NCBI GenBank assembly: GCA_038373865.1
Contig: JAXGGA010002818.1
Span: forward strand, 1 to 64,000
Reading direction: 5' to 3'
Source: Uloborus plumipes
Lineage: Eukaryota; Arthropoda; Arachnida; Araneae; Uloboridae
Length of the DNA: 64,000 nt
The position numbers were made by a program, and so were the translations under genes. Under the pieces are notes generated by a model. It ran no database searches. It was not told where the DNA came from and worked only from the letters and a program-made list of their open reading frames with translations. Shown here one piece after another: positions 46,407 to 59,000 of this stretch. How positions within the stretch are numbered: the first letter of the stretch is position 1; every line of letters starts with the position of its first letter.

Positions 46407-46696
46407 ACACTATACAAGAACAAGAGTTCATTACTGTAAAACTAGCAATATTGCAGTTTATTACCATACAATTAGTATTATACTGTATTATACTGTATTA
46501 GCTTATTATACAGTAAAAACAACAGCGTAGTACTGGCAGCAGAGGTTTAAAACTGTAAAAAGCACAGTAATAAATTGTAAAACTAGCAATTTTACAGTTT
46601 ATTATTGTAAACTAACAATTTTCCAGTTTATTACTGTAAAACTACTACAAAATTAGCGGTATTATACTGTAGAAACAAAATTCATTTTTTACAGTG
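46407..46696. mobile_element. CACTG-type MITE, left end degraded
   Basis: Ends ATTCATTTTTTACAGTG with TA following at 46697-46698. The interior has AACTGTAAAA and TTTTACAGTTTATTA units and two TATTATACTGTA words. The left end is only roughly placed at CACTATACAAG. Confidence 0.7.
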
Positions 46697-46889
46697 TAGT
46701 TATCCACATCACTTTCAGAATCACCTGTAAATTTCTTATATCGCTTACTAACTGTGGTTGATTTTGGTTCTTCCTCTTTTGCTCGATAAATTCCTTTCTA
46801 TACCGTCTGTTGAGATCATATTTTCCCCTTTCAACCACATCTAGCATTGTGTGTGTATTCTGGTTTTGCTCTTTTGGATGCCTGCGTCC

Positions 46890-47043
46890 CAGGCCCTTCA
46901 TTTCAATTTTTTTAGTGCGGAGGGAGGTGCAAACACAATGCAATTTCATCGGAAAACTGCAAAAACCAAGCCCATTTATATGTTAATACATTGATTTCTA
47001 AAATCCAGGGGGGAACAATTGATCCCCTTAAATGACGGGCCTG
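46890..47043. mobile_element. hAT-type MITE, family CAGGCCCGTC, copy 3
   Basis: Starts CAGGCCCTTCATTTCAATT and ends AAATGACGGGCCTG, with a perfect 8-bp duplication CTGCGTCC at 46882-46889 and 47044-47051. The interior GCAAACACAATGCAATTTCA matches copy 2. Confidence 0.92.
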
Positions 47044-47051
47044 CTGCGTCC

Positions 47052-47669
47052 CCCGTATACAAAAGTAAATTTCATAATGGGGTACCTGTTCAAGATTAAG
47101 ATATAGTGATTTATAAAATTTTAAATTGATAAGTTGGTTTGAAGTGTCATTTGTGATGAAGCATTCATTGAGGAGGAAATCTTTTCGCTGTAGCCTTTGT
47201 CTTTGAACATAATAAGTACGAAATGCAAATAAAAATGTGATCTGACTTACTAGGAATTTAAGTAAATGGTTCAATATCATTAAGCTTTTCAGCCATAATT
47301 CCATTCAAACATCTTGGTGCACGGCTTTCAAACTTCTCTTGCTATTATTTGCACCAACAGACTAGTTGTAATTAAATTTTATTCACTCTTAACCTCTCCA
47401 TTTTCAACACAAAAGTAGCAGGGGAGCAGCGAAACTCAAATTTATGGTGTCTCACTGTTCCAGTCTCACTATCCCCTCATTGCAATATAAAACTATGCTG
47501 ATGCCATTTGCAAACAAAGAAAATGGAAAGCATCATTTTACTGCTAAAATATACGTTAAGTAAGTGGTAATGTAAGGTTGATAATAAGGGTTTGAGAAAT
47601 CTATTTAATAACTTCTTAGGAACAATACAACAAAAAATTCTATTATTGCAATCCAATAACTATGAAACA
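47052..47669. other. AT-rich stretch, nothing recognised
   Basis: The minus-strand frame at 46912-47304 overlaps the hAT MITE and is not a credible gene. No other feature is supported. Confidence 0.45.
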
Positions 47670-47834
47670 TAGATGTCGTTTGTACAGTATAATACAGCTA
47701 ATTTTACAGTAACTTTACAGTGATAAACTGTAAAATAGCTAGTTTTACAGTTCATTACTGTGCTTTTAGTTTTAATCTGGAACCTCTGCTGCCAGTATTA
47801 TACTGTAAAAACAACAGCTTTTCTTTTGCTGTGC
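47670..47834. mobile_element. Short CACTG-type MITE relic
   Basis: GTACAGTATAATACAGCTAA at the left and TATACTGTAAAAACAACAG...TGCTGTG at the right match the termini of the copy at 48330, with decayed outermost bases. The core is reduced to a few AACTGTAAAATAGC units. Confidence 0.7.
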
Positions 47835-48329
47835 ACCAGATTGGAAATCAACATTTTTTCCATAATACTGTTCACAGTACGCGAATTTAACTTTCAAAAA
47901 GATTTACTAGTCTGGTAATACCTAGACAGAAAGTAAATTGCTGTTGCCTCGCTCTTATCCTTCTCATTGCACACAACCCTCCTCCACATCACTAAGATAT
48001 ATTCAACACTTACTGAGTTGGTAGCAAAACTTTACTAAATTTATTGTGCAGCAACATAAGCAATCTCGGTTGCATAAAAAGATTCAAGTACTGAGTTAAT
48101 TTGCACACATAAGTCTTACAACCACGACAAAAATCCCACTCATATAGTTAAATCAGGTTTATTATATTTTCTACTCTAAAAAGTAAAAAAAAAATGCTCC
48201 TCAAAATATTAAATTCATAAAAATTTCATTAAAATGTAAAACTCCTCCCAAATAATGAATTAGGCTGTCATAATTTCCATCGAAATGCAATTTAATCTGC
48301 TGGTAAACAAAACATTATGTGAGCCATTA

Positions 48330-48707
48330 CACTGTAAAAAATGATTTTTTTACAGTATAATACAGCAAAATTTTTAGTAATAAACAGTAAAAATTGCTTA
48401 TTTTACAGTGATAAACTGTAAAATAGCTAAATTTACAGTACTAAACTGTAAAATTGCTAATTTAACAGTCTATAACCGTGTATTTTACAGATTTAAACTA
48501 GAACCTCCGCTGTCAGTATTATACTGTTGTTCTTACAGTATAATACAGCTAAATTTTACTACAATAAACTGTAGAATTTGCTAACTTTGCACTAAGAAAT
48601 TATAAAATTGCTAGTTTCACAGTTTATTACTGTGCATTTTACAGTTTTAAATCGGAACCTCGGTGCCAGTATTATACTGTAAAAACAACTGTTCATTTTT
48701 TGCAGTG
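48330..48707. mobile_element. CACTG-type MITE with TA duplication
   Basis: Starts CACTGTAAAAAATGATTTTT and ends ATTTTTTGCAGTG, flanked by TA at 48328-48329 and 48708-48709. The interior consists of AAACTGTAAAATTGC-type units and is colinear in large part with 10984-11560. Confidence 0.85.
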
Positions 48708-48709
48708 TA

Positions 48710-49392
48710 GATACTATTCATTCAATGTTTCATTGAAATTTTGAATTATTCGTTAAATAAATATATCTAATTATTGAAACACATTTAAAGTATCATTAAA
48801 ATGTGAATCTAAGCAAGAAAATCAAACATGACGGCAAAGTGAACGGTATTTTTTATTTCCGCCAAGAGCAGCCGCCAACGTATCCCTCTAACCAACATTA
48901 ATATTTGTGCCGTACTTTTTTTTCTCTCTTATACATTGTAACCAGAGAAATTAGCTAAGAACGATTCATTTTTCCAGAAAGTTTTCTGCACTAACTCTGA
49001 TGAGGAGAACACGAAGAAGGTTGGCCACAACACACTCCCACCAGTGACCTCAGACGATTTTTTCTAATCGAATCAAAACTAGTCCTTTTTAATCGTATAT
49101 CTGATGGAAAAGAAAAAAAAAACAGAAATGGATATATAAATGGGGTGGGTGAAACGTAATGTGATTTGTTAAATGAAATAATAAATGCTATTTCTTAGAA
49201 GTTTTACGTAGTTTTAATTATCTGCAATTTACTTAAAGATAATGTTGTGAAAAAATACAGCGTCATTATTTTGTGTAATATATGAGTTTAGGGGAAAAAA
49301 TTCTGAATTATCAGTGTAGTCAAAAATTAGAAGAATAAATAACTGCAGTAATAATAATGCTGTATCATTTACAAATTTGATGTCATTTTCAG
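48710..49392. other. AT-rich stretch, possible exon-like fragment not proven
   Basis: TTTTTCCAG at 48971 followed by an open stretch to ~49066 reading ...SDEENTKKVGHNTLPPVTSD looks acceptor-plus-coding, but it is short, isolated and ends in a stop. Nothing else recognisable. Confidence 0.2.
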
Positions 49393-49394
49393 TA

Positions 49395-51093
49395 GGGTGA
49401 GTTCTGGTAAGTGCGTACCCTTTTTTTCAAAGTTCATGTTCTCAAGAATGCTGCTCCGTTGAAAAATCTTGTACACTCACAATTTTTTTTAGTTTTCTTT
49501 CCAGATCCTTTACTAAGATTTTCAAGCATATAATGTGTCAAATAAACCATAAGCATAGGTTTTGTGACCTAGTTTATGACACCTACTCTAAGGTACGCAC
49601 TTTCCCTACCTAGCGGGGTAAGTGCGTCCACCTTAAATTATGTGAATATGAGCAGGAAAAAACTTCTGGCACATATTAAATATGTTAGGTAGTTGCCTTG
49701 GGATAATTCCTAATACTAGAGATCAGCACTTGCTTGCATGGATGAAACGCAATCAGTGATATCCCACGTGTCTTACGAACAACTGTGATTTGAAGTTTGA
49801 GCGAGTTGTGTCTGTGATTCTTCCTTTGTCCTTTTAATAAGACCAAGTGAGCAAATGTAAGTTGTTTTTATTTAGTAATAATCACCTATAGTCTACATAG
49901 TTTATTTTAGTTTAATACATTAATCAGTCTGCGTTTAAGCCAGGGTTCGCACTTACCCCTTCTTAAATGTAAAAGGAGATATGTGCGTCCAATAGCGTTG
50001 TTGTAAGTGTGTACCACTGTGATTTTATTTAATTCTATTTGTATGGTATATCGTTAGGTGACCTGAGTGAACAATTCGTTTTTTTTTTTTTTTGAATAAA
50101 TACGGTTTTAATATTTTTCTTATTAGAATCAGCAGCAGTAAGAAAAAACACAAAATAAAGAGCAAAAAAAAAAAAAAAAAATTGATCATGATATGATACT
50201 TGTACTTTTTTTTTCTTGTACATTGTAATAGTTTTTTACAAGGTGTTCTTAATTTTCTTAAATATAATTTATTCATTATTTCACCTTCGTTTTTTGAGTC
50301 AGTTGGTTCCTCATTAAGTGTTTCACTTAATTTCATTGCTTAATTTGTGATTCTGGTTTAAATTAAGTATAGGGTAACTGGTTTAAATTAAGTATCGCTA
50401 TTTTCAACGAAAAATGTACTAACTGATACTTAAATCCAATATATTTCAGAGATAATGAATAAAATTGAAATCTTACGCCGCATTCAATGTAAATATAAAT
50501 ACTTGATGGAAATGACGTCGGATTTATAATCGACTTATAAAAGAGTTATAAGCAAATTAAAAGATGAATTACGAGAGTCGGATTTTCCACGTAATGGTAC
50601 AAACTTGCCTCATCATAATAGTATGCACTTGCTCCGAACACTAGTACGCATATGCCTCATGATAGTGGTACGCACTTGCCCCATCATAATGGTACGCACT
50701 TACCCCCACCTTACTTTAAAGAAAGGGAAAGTGCGTACCGTCATATAAACAAATTTTAGTTAGAGTATTTGATCAAAATACCCCATGTATGTTATTAGTA
50801 GCTATTACTCAAAAGAAACAACTTGCATTTCTTGACTTCAATTGCTTGGTATGACTACAAGAGAAACTGAAATAAAACCTTCTCAATCTTTACTTTAGAG
50901 TTTTTTGAAGACATTTAAGTTGTCTCTGATTGTGTTTCGTCTATTGAATCCAGGCCTGAATTCTACCTATTAAAATTATCATTAGACAGTTATCTAACAT
51001 AGTCGATGTATTGCAGAAGCCATTTCAGAACAGTGTTTATATAATTCCCAGTGGACGCACTTACCCCGTGGACGCACTTACCAGAACTCACCC
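49395..51093. mobile_element. TA-flanked element with GTGCGTAC words
   Basis: Starts GGGTGAGTTCTGGTAAGTGCG and ends CGCACTTACCAGAACTCACCC, flanked by TA at 49393-49394 and 51094-51095. AAGTGCGTAC and complements recur internally, for example near 49591, 49629, 49948, 49984, 50007, 50667-50704, 50732 and 51072. TA duplication and the GGGTGA start resemble the Tigger-like start at 28556. No convincing transposase frame is present; the minus frame at 50025-50336 is K/F-rich and unrecognised. Confidence 0.8.
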
Positions 51094-51095
51094 TA

Positions 51096-51885
51096 ATCTA
51101 TTTTTTTCTTGGTGCTTAAATAGAAAGGTTTGGAAAACAAAGATACATTGATATATAGATTTGTTTTTATTAAAACTAAGCTAGGGTGTTTTAGAACAAT
51201 TAAGTTTTTATTCCACTCAGTTTTTATCATTTCCAACCTATCAGAAAGCTAAATGGAATCGCTAATGGAAAGCTTACAACTCCCATGTTACTATACAACA
51301 AAAAATTTCTTTTTAAAATCATTTTGTTTCCCGTTTTTCTCCCTTCTTTTGTTACTCACGCTCACACAGTCCCGTCATTTTTGTTTGCTCTCCCATCCAT
51401 ACATACATAGGCTATATAGGAACTCATTTGGGAGCATGCATCTATTTATGTATTTATATAAGTATGTGTGAATATGTATGTATGTATGTTTGCTATACAA
51501 AGACCTGGTAGAATGGAATAATATTTGCACAAAATTCAATCAACCCTCGTGTAAAATAACACGTCTAGTACCATAGAAAAAAAAATAGAACTAGTTTCGT
51601 TTTTATTCCAATTTTATTATGAGAAAAGTGTTTGTGTGTATGCCATATATCATTGCATAAAAAGGCTCACTTACTTATTGTCTTTTGGGAACAGGTATAA
51701 ATTTTGCCTTAGTTTTCTCTTAGCAAAAGGCACATAGCACGTTACACCACGTTGTTACATTAAACAATTCTGAGTTTCAAATTTAAAGTAGTTCACTTTT
51801 TTTTCAACTATACGTTAATTTCAAAATAGCTAGGTAAACAAATTGATGTATGTCAGGACCAATGAAATAGCGTTTCAGTTGTACA
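51096..51885. other. AT-rich stretch, nothing recognised
   Basis: A (TATG)n-like run lies at 51470-51490. No gene is supported. Confidence 0.45.
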
Positions 51886-51970
51886 GAAAAAATCGGTAGT
51901 ACTGATTAATCGGCCACTATAGTGATTATTTATAATCGGTAAAAATGGGCCGATTAATCGGCGGAAAAAA
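51886..51970. repeat. Short palindromic GATTAATCGGCC block
   Basis: AATCGGTAGTACTGATTAATCGGCC-type words recur in both directions (51889, 51907, 51933, 51950). Probably the end of a decayed MITE directly abutting the next element. Confidence 0.45.
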
Positions 51971-51985
51971 TATATTTTAGATATA

Positions 51986-52159
51986 CTGTCGGCCCCGCTT
52001 AAACGAATACTGTGGGTTCCAAGAAATATTATTCGACTAAACGAGGTATTTGTTTAAGCGGGGATTTTTAACATTGTGTCTACAGTCAGGTTCTGGGAAA
52101 TTTTATTCGTATAAGCGGGGTATTCTTTTATCCGTTACCCGATTAAGCTGGGCCGACAG
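51986..52159. mobile_element. Tigger-type MITE
   Basis: Ends CTGTCGGCCCCGCTTAAACG and GATTAAGCTGGGCCGACAG flanked by TA at 51984-51985 and 52160-52161. Subterminal TTTAAGCGGGG and TATAAGCGGGGTATTC words repeat inside. Consistent with a Tigger/pogo MITE. Confidence 0.85.
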
Positions 52160-52161
52160 TA

Positions 52162-54505
52162 TTTTTTAAGTATACCTTCAATGAGAAACTGATAATTAAA
52201 TTTGTTAGTAAATAAATGTAATTTTCTGCAAACGCATATACAATGTTGCAACATTTTTCATGTGTCGATATTTTCTTCTTTGTACAGAGCTTTTAGATAA
52301 CCTTAATATTTTCATAAAGAATAAAAATCTATAGGAATATTTTTTTTCTAACGCCCCCCCCCCCCCCTCCCGAGTGAATTTGCAAGAGGGAGAAGGTCTA
52401 ACTTGTGAGATGCAAAAGTTTTAGGTGATTTTATTTCAACCCTTAGCATTCTTTCACAGCCCACCGGGAAGCGGTACCGCCCCCGTTGAGAAACACTAGA
52501 GCGTTTTTTGGTTACAGACATGGAAATATATTTTCCAATTTTTCAAAATTTTTAATAGAATTTACAAAACTTAAACGGTATGTCAAAACAGTGGTATGTT
52601 TCTTGTTTTTGTGTAGAGGCACTTGGCTAGATAATTGACAGCTGTTAATTCAGTCGTGGAAATAGAGCTCATGTCAGAGAATTTAATCTTTCTTTTAGCT
52701 TCGCCGTTGTAATTTATAATGTGTGCCGAAACCTAAAATATTGTTATCATATTTCTTGTAATGATACTAGGGAGAGGAACACACATTGACATTTAAATAT
52801 TCAAGTCGGGAAATTGTATCTCCTCTTAGGAGATTTTCCAAATTCAAAATCGGGGACCGAAATGACTTTCTTCCGTTTCCTCTTTAAAAAGAACTGAAGA
52901 AATAAGAGTCGGCAAATAAGGAGCAGGTAAACAAGTGATCTGTATGAAAACGATATCGTAATGGCACAGAAGATTTTGTCAAATAGGCGAAGCATTCGCT
53001 GATTCGCCTAGATGGTCAAGAAATGCCTATTGGAGTATTATGCAAACTGAAAAACAGTTCTATGGTAAGAATTGTGAAGTGGAATGATTTCGAAAGAATA
53101 AATGTGGAAATGCAAGCACAGCACAGCATTTTTATTTTTAATTCTAATTGAATGCTTGCAATACAAAAGAGCTCAGTTCGTAAAATAATGATTTCAGAAA
53201 GGTTAAATTATAGTATTGATATTATAAACTTGTGTAGAAGTCGAAGCATTTTTGAAAACAATTGGAAGTTTAAAAGAAGGTGGAGGTTTACGCATGGGTT
53301 AGTGATATGTGTTTTCCTAATCATTGGTGTTTGAGAACTTTAAAAACAGCAAATTATGAAAAACGGAAACTTTCTTGAATTCGAACTACTTAATTGCTTT
53401 CCTTTGACAACTTAAATTTATCATTGAAACATATCAAAACTAACTTAAGATTTAGAAGGCCGACTTGAATTTAAGTATGAAATAGAATTTCGATTTTTCA
53501 ATCCTTTTTCAACCGAAACCGCGTTTAATTGGTGTTTGTTTTCTTTAAAAAATATTCTTAAGACGTTAAATACGAAAAAGTTTGAATCAGAAAGAATACA
53601 TTATAGTGTTATTTAACAGCTATTGTTTACTACGCATTTATGTTTAACACTAAGAAACAAAACAAAAATTTAACTTTGTTGTTAATAGTATGAAATAAAC
53701 TAAAGTTTACTACCTTGTGTTTTAAGAAATTCACATCACATTTTCTGAGTCTTGTGATATTTACTGAACAAATTTATTGTTTGTAATCTTGATCCCAGAT
53801 CAGGTCTTCTTAGTTCGAAAGGATCAAGTATTCCCAAGTCCACTTTTCAAATATAATTTAAAATTGCATTAAAAAAAAAGACCACTAATTGGTACCTTTT
53901 GACCAACATTCGAAACAATGTACATTTTTGACATTGTTTGTTGACTTCTACCGTATCATAAAAGCAACAAATGTATTTTTTAGCTTCTTTGAGAAAACCT
54001 AACGACCTCTTCCGTCTGAAAAAAAAAATGATCTCACCTCTGAAAACTGACAACGACATGTAACCTCAAAAGTAAGTGCAAAACGGACCATCTAACACAA
54101 AGGGATCTAAATTTACCATGGATACTCGGTAATATTGTTGTTATTAAAATTGTGTATTATTGCACTTTCGATATTTGAAAGGGGAAACATGTATCCAGTG
54201 GGAGCAAGTCTCCCCAACCTCCCCTGGAACATTTAAATGCAAAAGATGTAAGTCTCTAATCAAATCGAAATTAAAAAAGGGGTTTCTTATAAACCCGAAA
54301 CACATCCATGCAATTCTTAGTAAATTTGTGCATTTTAACATTGTTTTACTTTTACCCAACTACTCAAGTCAGCAAAAAATAAAAACATTTGTTACTCTCT
54401 GGTGCAATATTGACTGACTTTTTAACACTAGAAAAAAAATTCCTCAAGAGGCCCAAGCCGAAATGTTGCCTCAAAGTCCCGCTTGACTGTAATTGAAAAG
54501 TTGTA
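52162..54505. other. Mostly unassigned; hAT end relic near 52455-52498
   Basis: GCGGTACCGCCCCCGTTGAG followed by AAACACTAG resembles the right end of a hAT MITE, with a C-run at 52356-52370 to its left, but no pair was found. Short frames at 53152-53334 and 54160-54417 lack domains. Confidence 0.4.
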
Positions 54506-54507
54506 TA

Positions 54508-55803
54508 CCGTAAAATGGGGTGTATAGGAACAGCGGGGTCAATCGGAGCAAAACTTCCCGACCGTACAAAGAAATTCTTCATAAATATACTATTGCGTAT
54601 TTTTCGCCATTAATTTTTTTTTTAGAAAGGTAAGATCATAGGAAGTAGGAAAAAATTATTTTTGTCAATCTGGCAACGCTACTGGCTTCTAAGGAGGGCA
54701 GCACGTGAAATGCTAGAAAACATCACATTTTCATAGACTGCAAAACTTCATATGCAAGAACAAACCTTCTTATATTTTAAACCTTAGAGTGGTATGTTTC
54801 AACTATACACATGTATCTGAACAACAGAATACCACATTAGATTTTACATTTTTTGTAAATTGTGTCATAAAAATGAAGAATTCTAAAAAACGCCATAGGA
54901 AAAAAAATTGCGGGGTGAATCGGAACACTTTGTTCTGTTGTTCCAATTCAAACTTATTTCAAGGAAACTTTGAAAAATCAAGATTCTAACCCAAATTCCT
55001 CTAATCAAGACAAGGACAAGGATTTATTACTGTTCATCCCTTCTCGTGAGCAACTAGATCTTAGAATGACAAAAAGTTGCAGATTTCAAAAGATTTTTTC
55101 TCCAGGGGACTTCTTTTTACATAAAATACGAGGTGGAAAGTCATATAGACTTTATATAGCAAAAAGCCAGCACACAGACAGTGATGAATAAGCGAAAAAA
55201 TCTTTCAGGACAATCCCTGAAACCCAGGGATTTTAAGAAACTAAAGAAAAGGCAGAGTTCATCCCAGAAAATGCTATGAAAAAACTTAAGCCAAGTCACA
55301 ATTACTAGTTTTAAGGACAAGTTCATATTTGTGGACGATATGAGTGACTTCCATTCATGTTAAATCTTTGCATTTCAATTCAAAATCATTTCTTAAAATT
55401 ACTTTTCATTTTTCATAAGTTCAAAATTATTTTGAATTTTGACAAATTATAAACGTTTACTGGTATTGAAATTATACTTTTATTTGACAGTAATTATCTG
55501 TTCTTATTCTCCCCCATCAATATTACTCATGTTTGTGAGACTTATTACAGGTTAAATGGAAAAAAATAAAAATTTTAACAGTGTTCCGATTGACCCCTAT
55601 CAGCGCAGCGGGGTGATTCGGAACACCCATAATATCCTATATATTTTAATAATAACTGCTCAAAATGTTTTGTCTTTACTTGGAATATCAAAAGTAAAAC
55701 AAGACCGAAGTTTTTACCCAGAAAATCAAATTAAAAAAAAATCTTATAACTGCTTTTTTTACAATCAAAGCTGAAAAGTATTCCGATTCATCCCATTTTA
55801 CGG
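54508..55803. mobile_element. Pogo-like non-autonomous transposon, copy 2
   Basis: Same ends as 1238-2525 (CCGTAAAATGGGGTG...CCCATTTTACGG), with TA at 54506-54507 and 55804-55805. The interior is colinear with copy 1 along its length, with scattered differences, including GTGATTCGGAACACC and GGGGTGAATCGGAACAC words. Confidence 0.85.
54970..55308 (+). pseudogene. Pogo-type transposase C-terminal relic, copy 2
   Basis: One frame reads KIFSPGDFFLHKIRGGKSYR, LYIAKSQHTDSDE*AKKSFR, TIPETQGF*ETKEKAEFIPE and ENAMKKLKPSHNY*. Only two internal stops interrupt about 110 codons, and this copy keeps the frame longer than copy 1. It fits a C-terminal tail with a small beta domain after the catalytic core; the core itself is missing. 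No promoter or start is credible. Confidence 0.55.
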
Positions 55804-55805
55804 TA

Positions 55806-56051
55806 CTGTTTTTAATTTTTGTAGTTATTTACTTGCAAAATATAGTAATTTAGTTGTTTAATTATACTCATTAGAGCACTTTGCGATGGAAATATTTGTT
55901 AGATTCCCCATATTAACATAAAATCATTAGAAAAAAAAATTCAAACCAAATACAAGAAAAAATCCCAAATCAAATTTACCTATAAATGAATTTTTGTTCG
56001 TGAGTGATTCCATACCAACTCACTTGAAAAAAGAAAAGTTGGTAGCACGAC
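55806..56051. other. Short unassigned flank
   Basis: AT-rich; nothing recognised between the pogo-like copy and the foldback arm. Confidence 0.5.
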
Positions 56052-59000
56052 CGATTTTCTTTTAATTTGGCACTCATGTTGATCATATTGAGGCATGGAA
56101 AAGTCCAAATTTTTAGGTTCCTGCTCCACTTATTTTCTGAGATACATGCCCTCAAATTTTGTCCGCCACGTCAAAATGCTAAAAAAGTGATGTTTTTTAA
56201 TCATTTTTTATAAAAAATTGTACTCATGCAATATAAAAGTGTTAGATATCTATGGAGACTAGTTACTCCAGGCATTCAGAAAAAAATACTAGAATGTTCA
56301 TAATGAAAATTGCTAAGGTACAGGGCTCTTTGAAGTTGTCATCACAAAAACTCGATTTTGCCAATTTTGCTAAAATTGAGGAATTTATTCCAAAAAAAAG
56401 GAAGACATAACCAAAGGTTTACTCACTTTCTGGTAGAATACAGATGTTTACTATAAATGGTTACACAATGCATAATTTGGGTTTCTCACTCCTTCTTGGA
56501 AATATTTAAGCTAAAAGATAAACCATAAGGCAAAAACATGCGTTTTTGGCAACCATTTTTCTCATAAAGTGGGAGCAGTACAAACTTTAATTTTTTTTTT
56601 AAACAAGCCACTGATATGTTAGCTATTCACAGGAAAAGAGTTTACTTTTGGTTATTTCTTCCATTAAGAGATATCCTGCTGACAGCATATGCATGTTTTT
56701 CGCGACGACCATATGCTTTTGTTCCCCTTCTCATGGACTTAAAATTAATTAAACCAACAAATAACGATATATTTATTGATAGCTGTATTATCTACCCAAT
56801 ATGTCATGAAATTTAATTTATTAAATCATTGAACAATAAATTAGATGATTGATGAAAACAAGAAATAGTATTTCTTTGATGCCTGAGCATTATGCATTCA
56901 TAATTATAAAGCACTAAATACTTTCTTGAGAAATTAATTAACATAAAGGAGCTCTAAATATTTATATTATAAGCAATACCCAATCTTGTGATCGAGATAT
57001 TCCTGTTTTTAATTGCCGAATTTCTTGAATATCGCATGAATATCGGGAAAATAAATGAGGCCTTTTCGTGTGATGTAGGATATTTTATGACAAATTTCAT
57101 TTGATGGGCTACTACAGGGGTGGCCAACCCGCGGCACGCGTGCCACAAGGTGGCACGGCAGAGCAATAACAGTGGCACGCGAAGACTTTTTGAAAAATTC
57201 CAAAATTGAGGGGAAAATGTCGATCTCAAAAATATTGATAAAAACTAAAATCCTTGAACTGATAAATATAATGATATTATGACGATTAAGAGTCAGGAGG
57301 CTGACTTACAAAGTGTCTTAACTACAATATTGCAAAGTACTTAGCGTTTGCTTCGGACATCCAACGAAAGCTGTAACGCTACAGACAATGCCTTGTAAAG
57401 CATATTTGTGCTTGATACGAATGAAACTTTCGATGCGGCAGAATGGATTCTTGATCTGTAATAGTTTCAGCTACGGGTGATGAATTTTTTTAAAAAAGTA
57501 AACTCTGCAAGTAAAATTAAGAAACCAGATTGGACAAAATTCGGTATAGTTGCACAAATGAAGATCCTTAAATTGTTTTTTTTACATTACTTAAAAAATA
57601 ATTTATGAAAAAAACTTCAAAGTATCATTTATCACAAACTCTTTGCCAAAGAGTGAGACTTTTTCTCTGCTGATGACCCTGTAGAGTTCATTGTATTAAC
57701 AAACTACGAATTAGAGCTCTGAATGTTTTGTGAACTTTTCCCAGGAGAAAGAGGAGAGCATGACAATTTACTCCTTCATTGAAATGTGCAGTAGCTGCCC
57801 AGAGGAAAAATATTTATAAGATTTTAGAATTTTAGGGAGTGTGTTTTTTAAAATGTCTGGAAGGAAAGCAATGAGGACTTGCTACTTAGGAATGAAGAAC
57901 AGCAAATGGATTTAGCTATGTCATCTCTTATCCGCCGTTTAAGTAATTTAAATTTGAGATAGTACAAAAAAAGTTTCCTCAACCACTATAGGCCAACTAC
58001 ATTCTTCTATGATAAAACTTCAGCTTCTTTCTCTCTACTTTGAAGAAAAAAGAATAAAACATTAAATTTAATACGGAAAGTATCAACCCAAATTTAATAA
58101 TTTTCCAACGATATATGGAGAAAATTTTACCCCTATTTTAAGAATACATTCAGTGTTAGGTTTGATGATTTTCAGGATAAAAAAAATGCTGATCTTCTCA
58201 AAGTCTTTGCCTATTTCTTTGCAAGACAATACTTGTTACCCTTCTGAAATCGGAATTACTGACCTTTTGCATTGGTAATCAATTATAAGAGTTTGCTTCA
58301 ACATAAAGTCATCCACGTTATACAGAAATTTGGAAATTTGTACCAACAAATTTTTTTTCACATTTACGCACTTTAACCGTCTGATGCTGTTGTAGATTTG
58401 GCTCAAAATACGCTTCTAAACAAATATTTTTTGTTACGAATGCAGAAAAAACTAAATACCGTTGATTATTAATTGATAACACTTAAAACACTTAAACTTT
58501 TTAGGATTCTCAAGAACTAATCCTAAAATTAAAGACTTGGTAAAAAAGATACCGACTCATAAACCACATTAAGTACAGACTGTTTAATTTTTAGAATAGA
58601 ATGTTTCATGTTATTTTTTTTTTTTTTAAGTATAAGCCAATTGACAAAACTTATAAACGTGCTTATTAACGATGACTCTTTAGTTCGGACTTGTTTTATC
58701 TTTATTATCATTTAGATTTCAATTGTTCAGATTTACGAGAAAAAATGTTTCACTTGAGTAAGAATTACATAGTCAGTCAACCTAAAATCTATTTTTAATT
58801 TTTTAAAAAAATTCAGTTTGTTGAAAAAATACAATGTGGCACGCTGAGCTTTTTCTCTCTCCAGATAGTGGCACTCTCCCTAAAAAGGTTGGCCACCCCT
58901 GGGCTACTAACTGAGCATGGTAATAAAGAGCTGTTAATTTCAGTATCGAATTCCATTTTACCTTATTAACAATTAAATATTTACAAAATAATTGAATAAA

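Noticed and set aside
46912..47304. 130-codon minus-strand frame
   Set aside because: Overlaps the hAT MITE at 46890-47043 and has no domain.
48984..49066. Host exon encoding SDEENTKKVGHNTLPPVTSD
   Set aside because: Too short, single, no matching exon nearby and terminates at once; left as a low-confidence remark.
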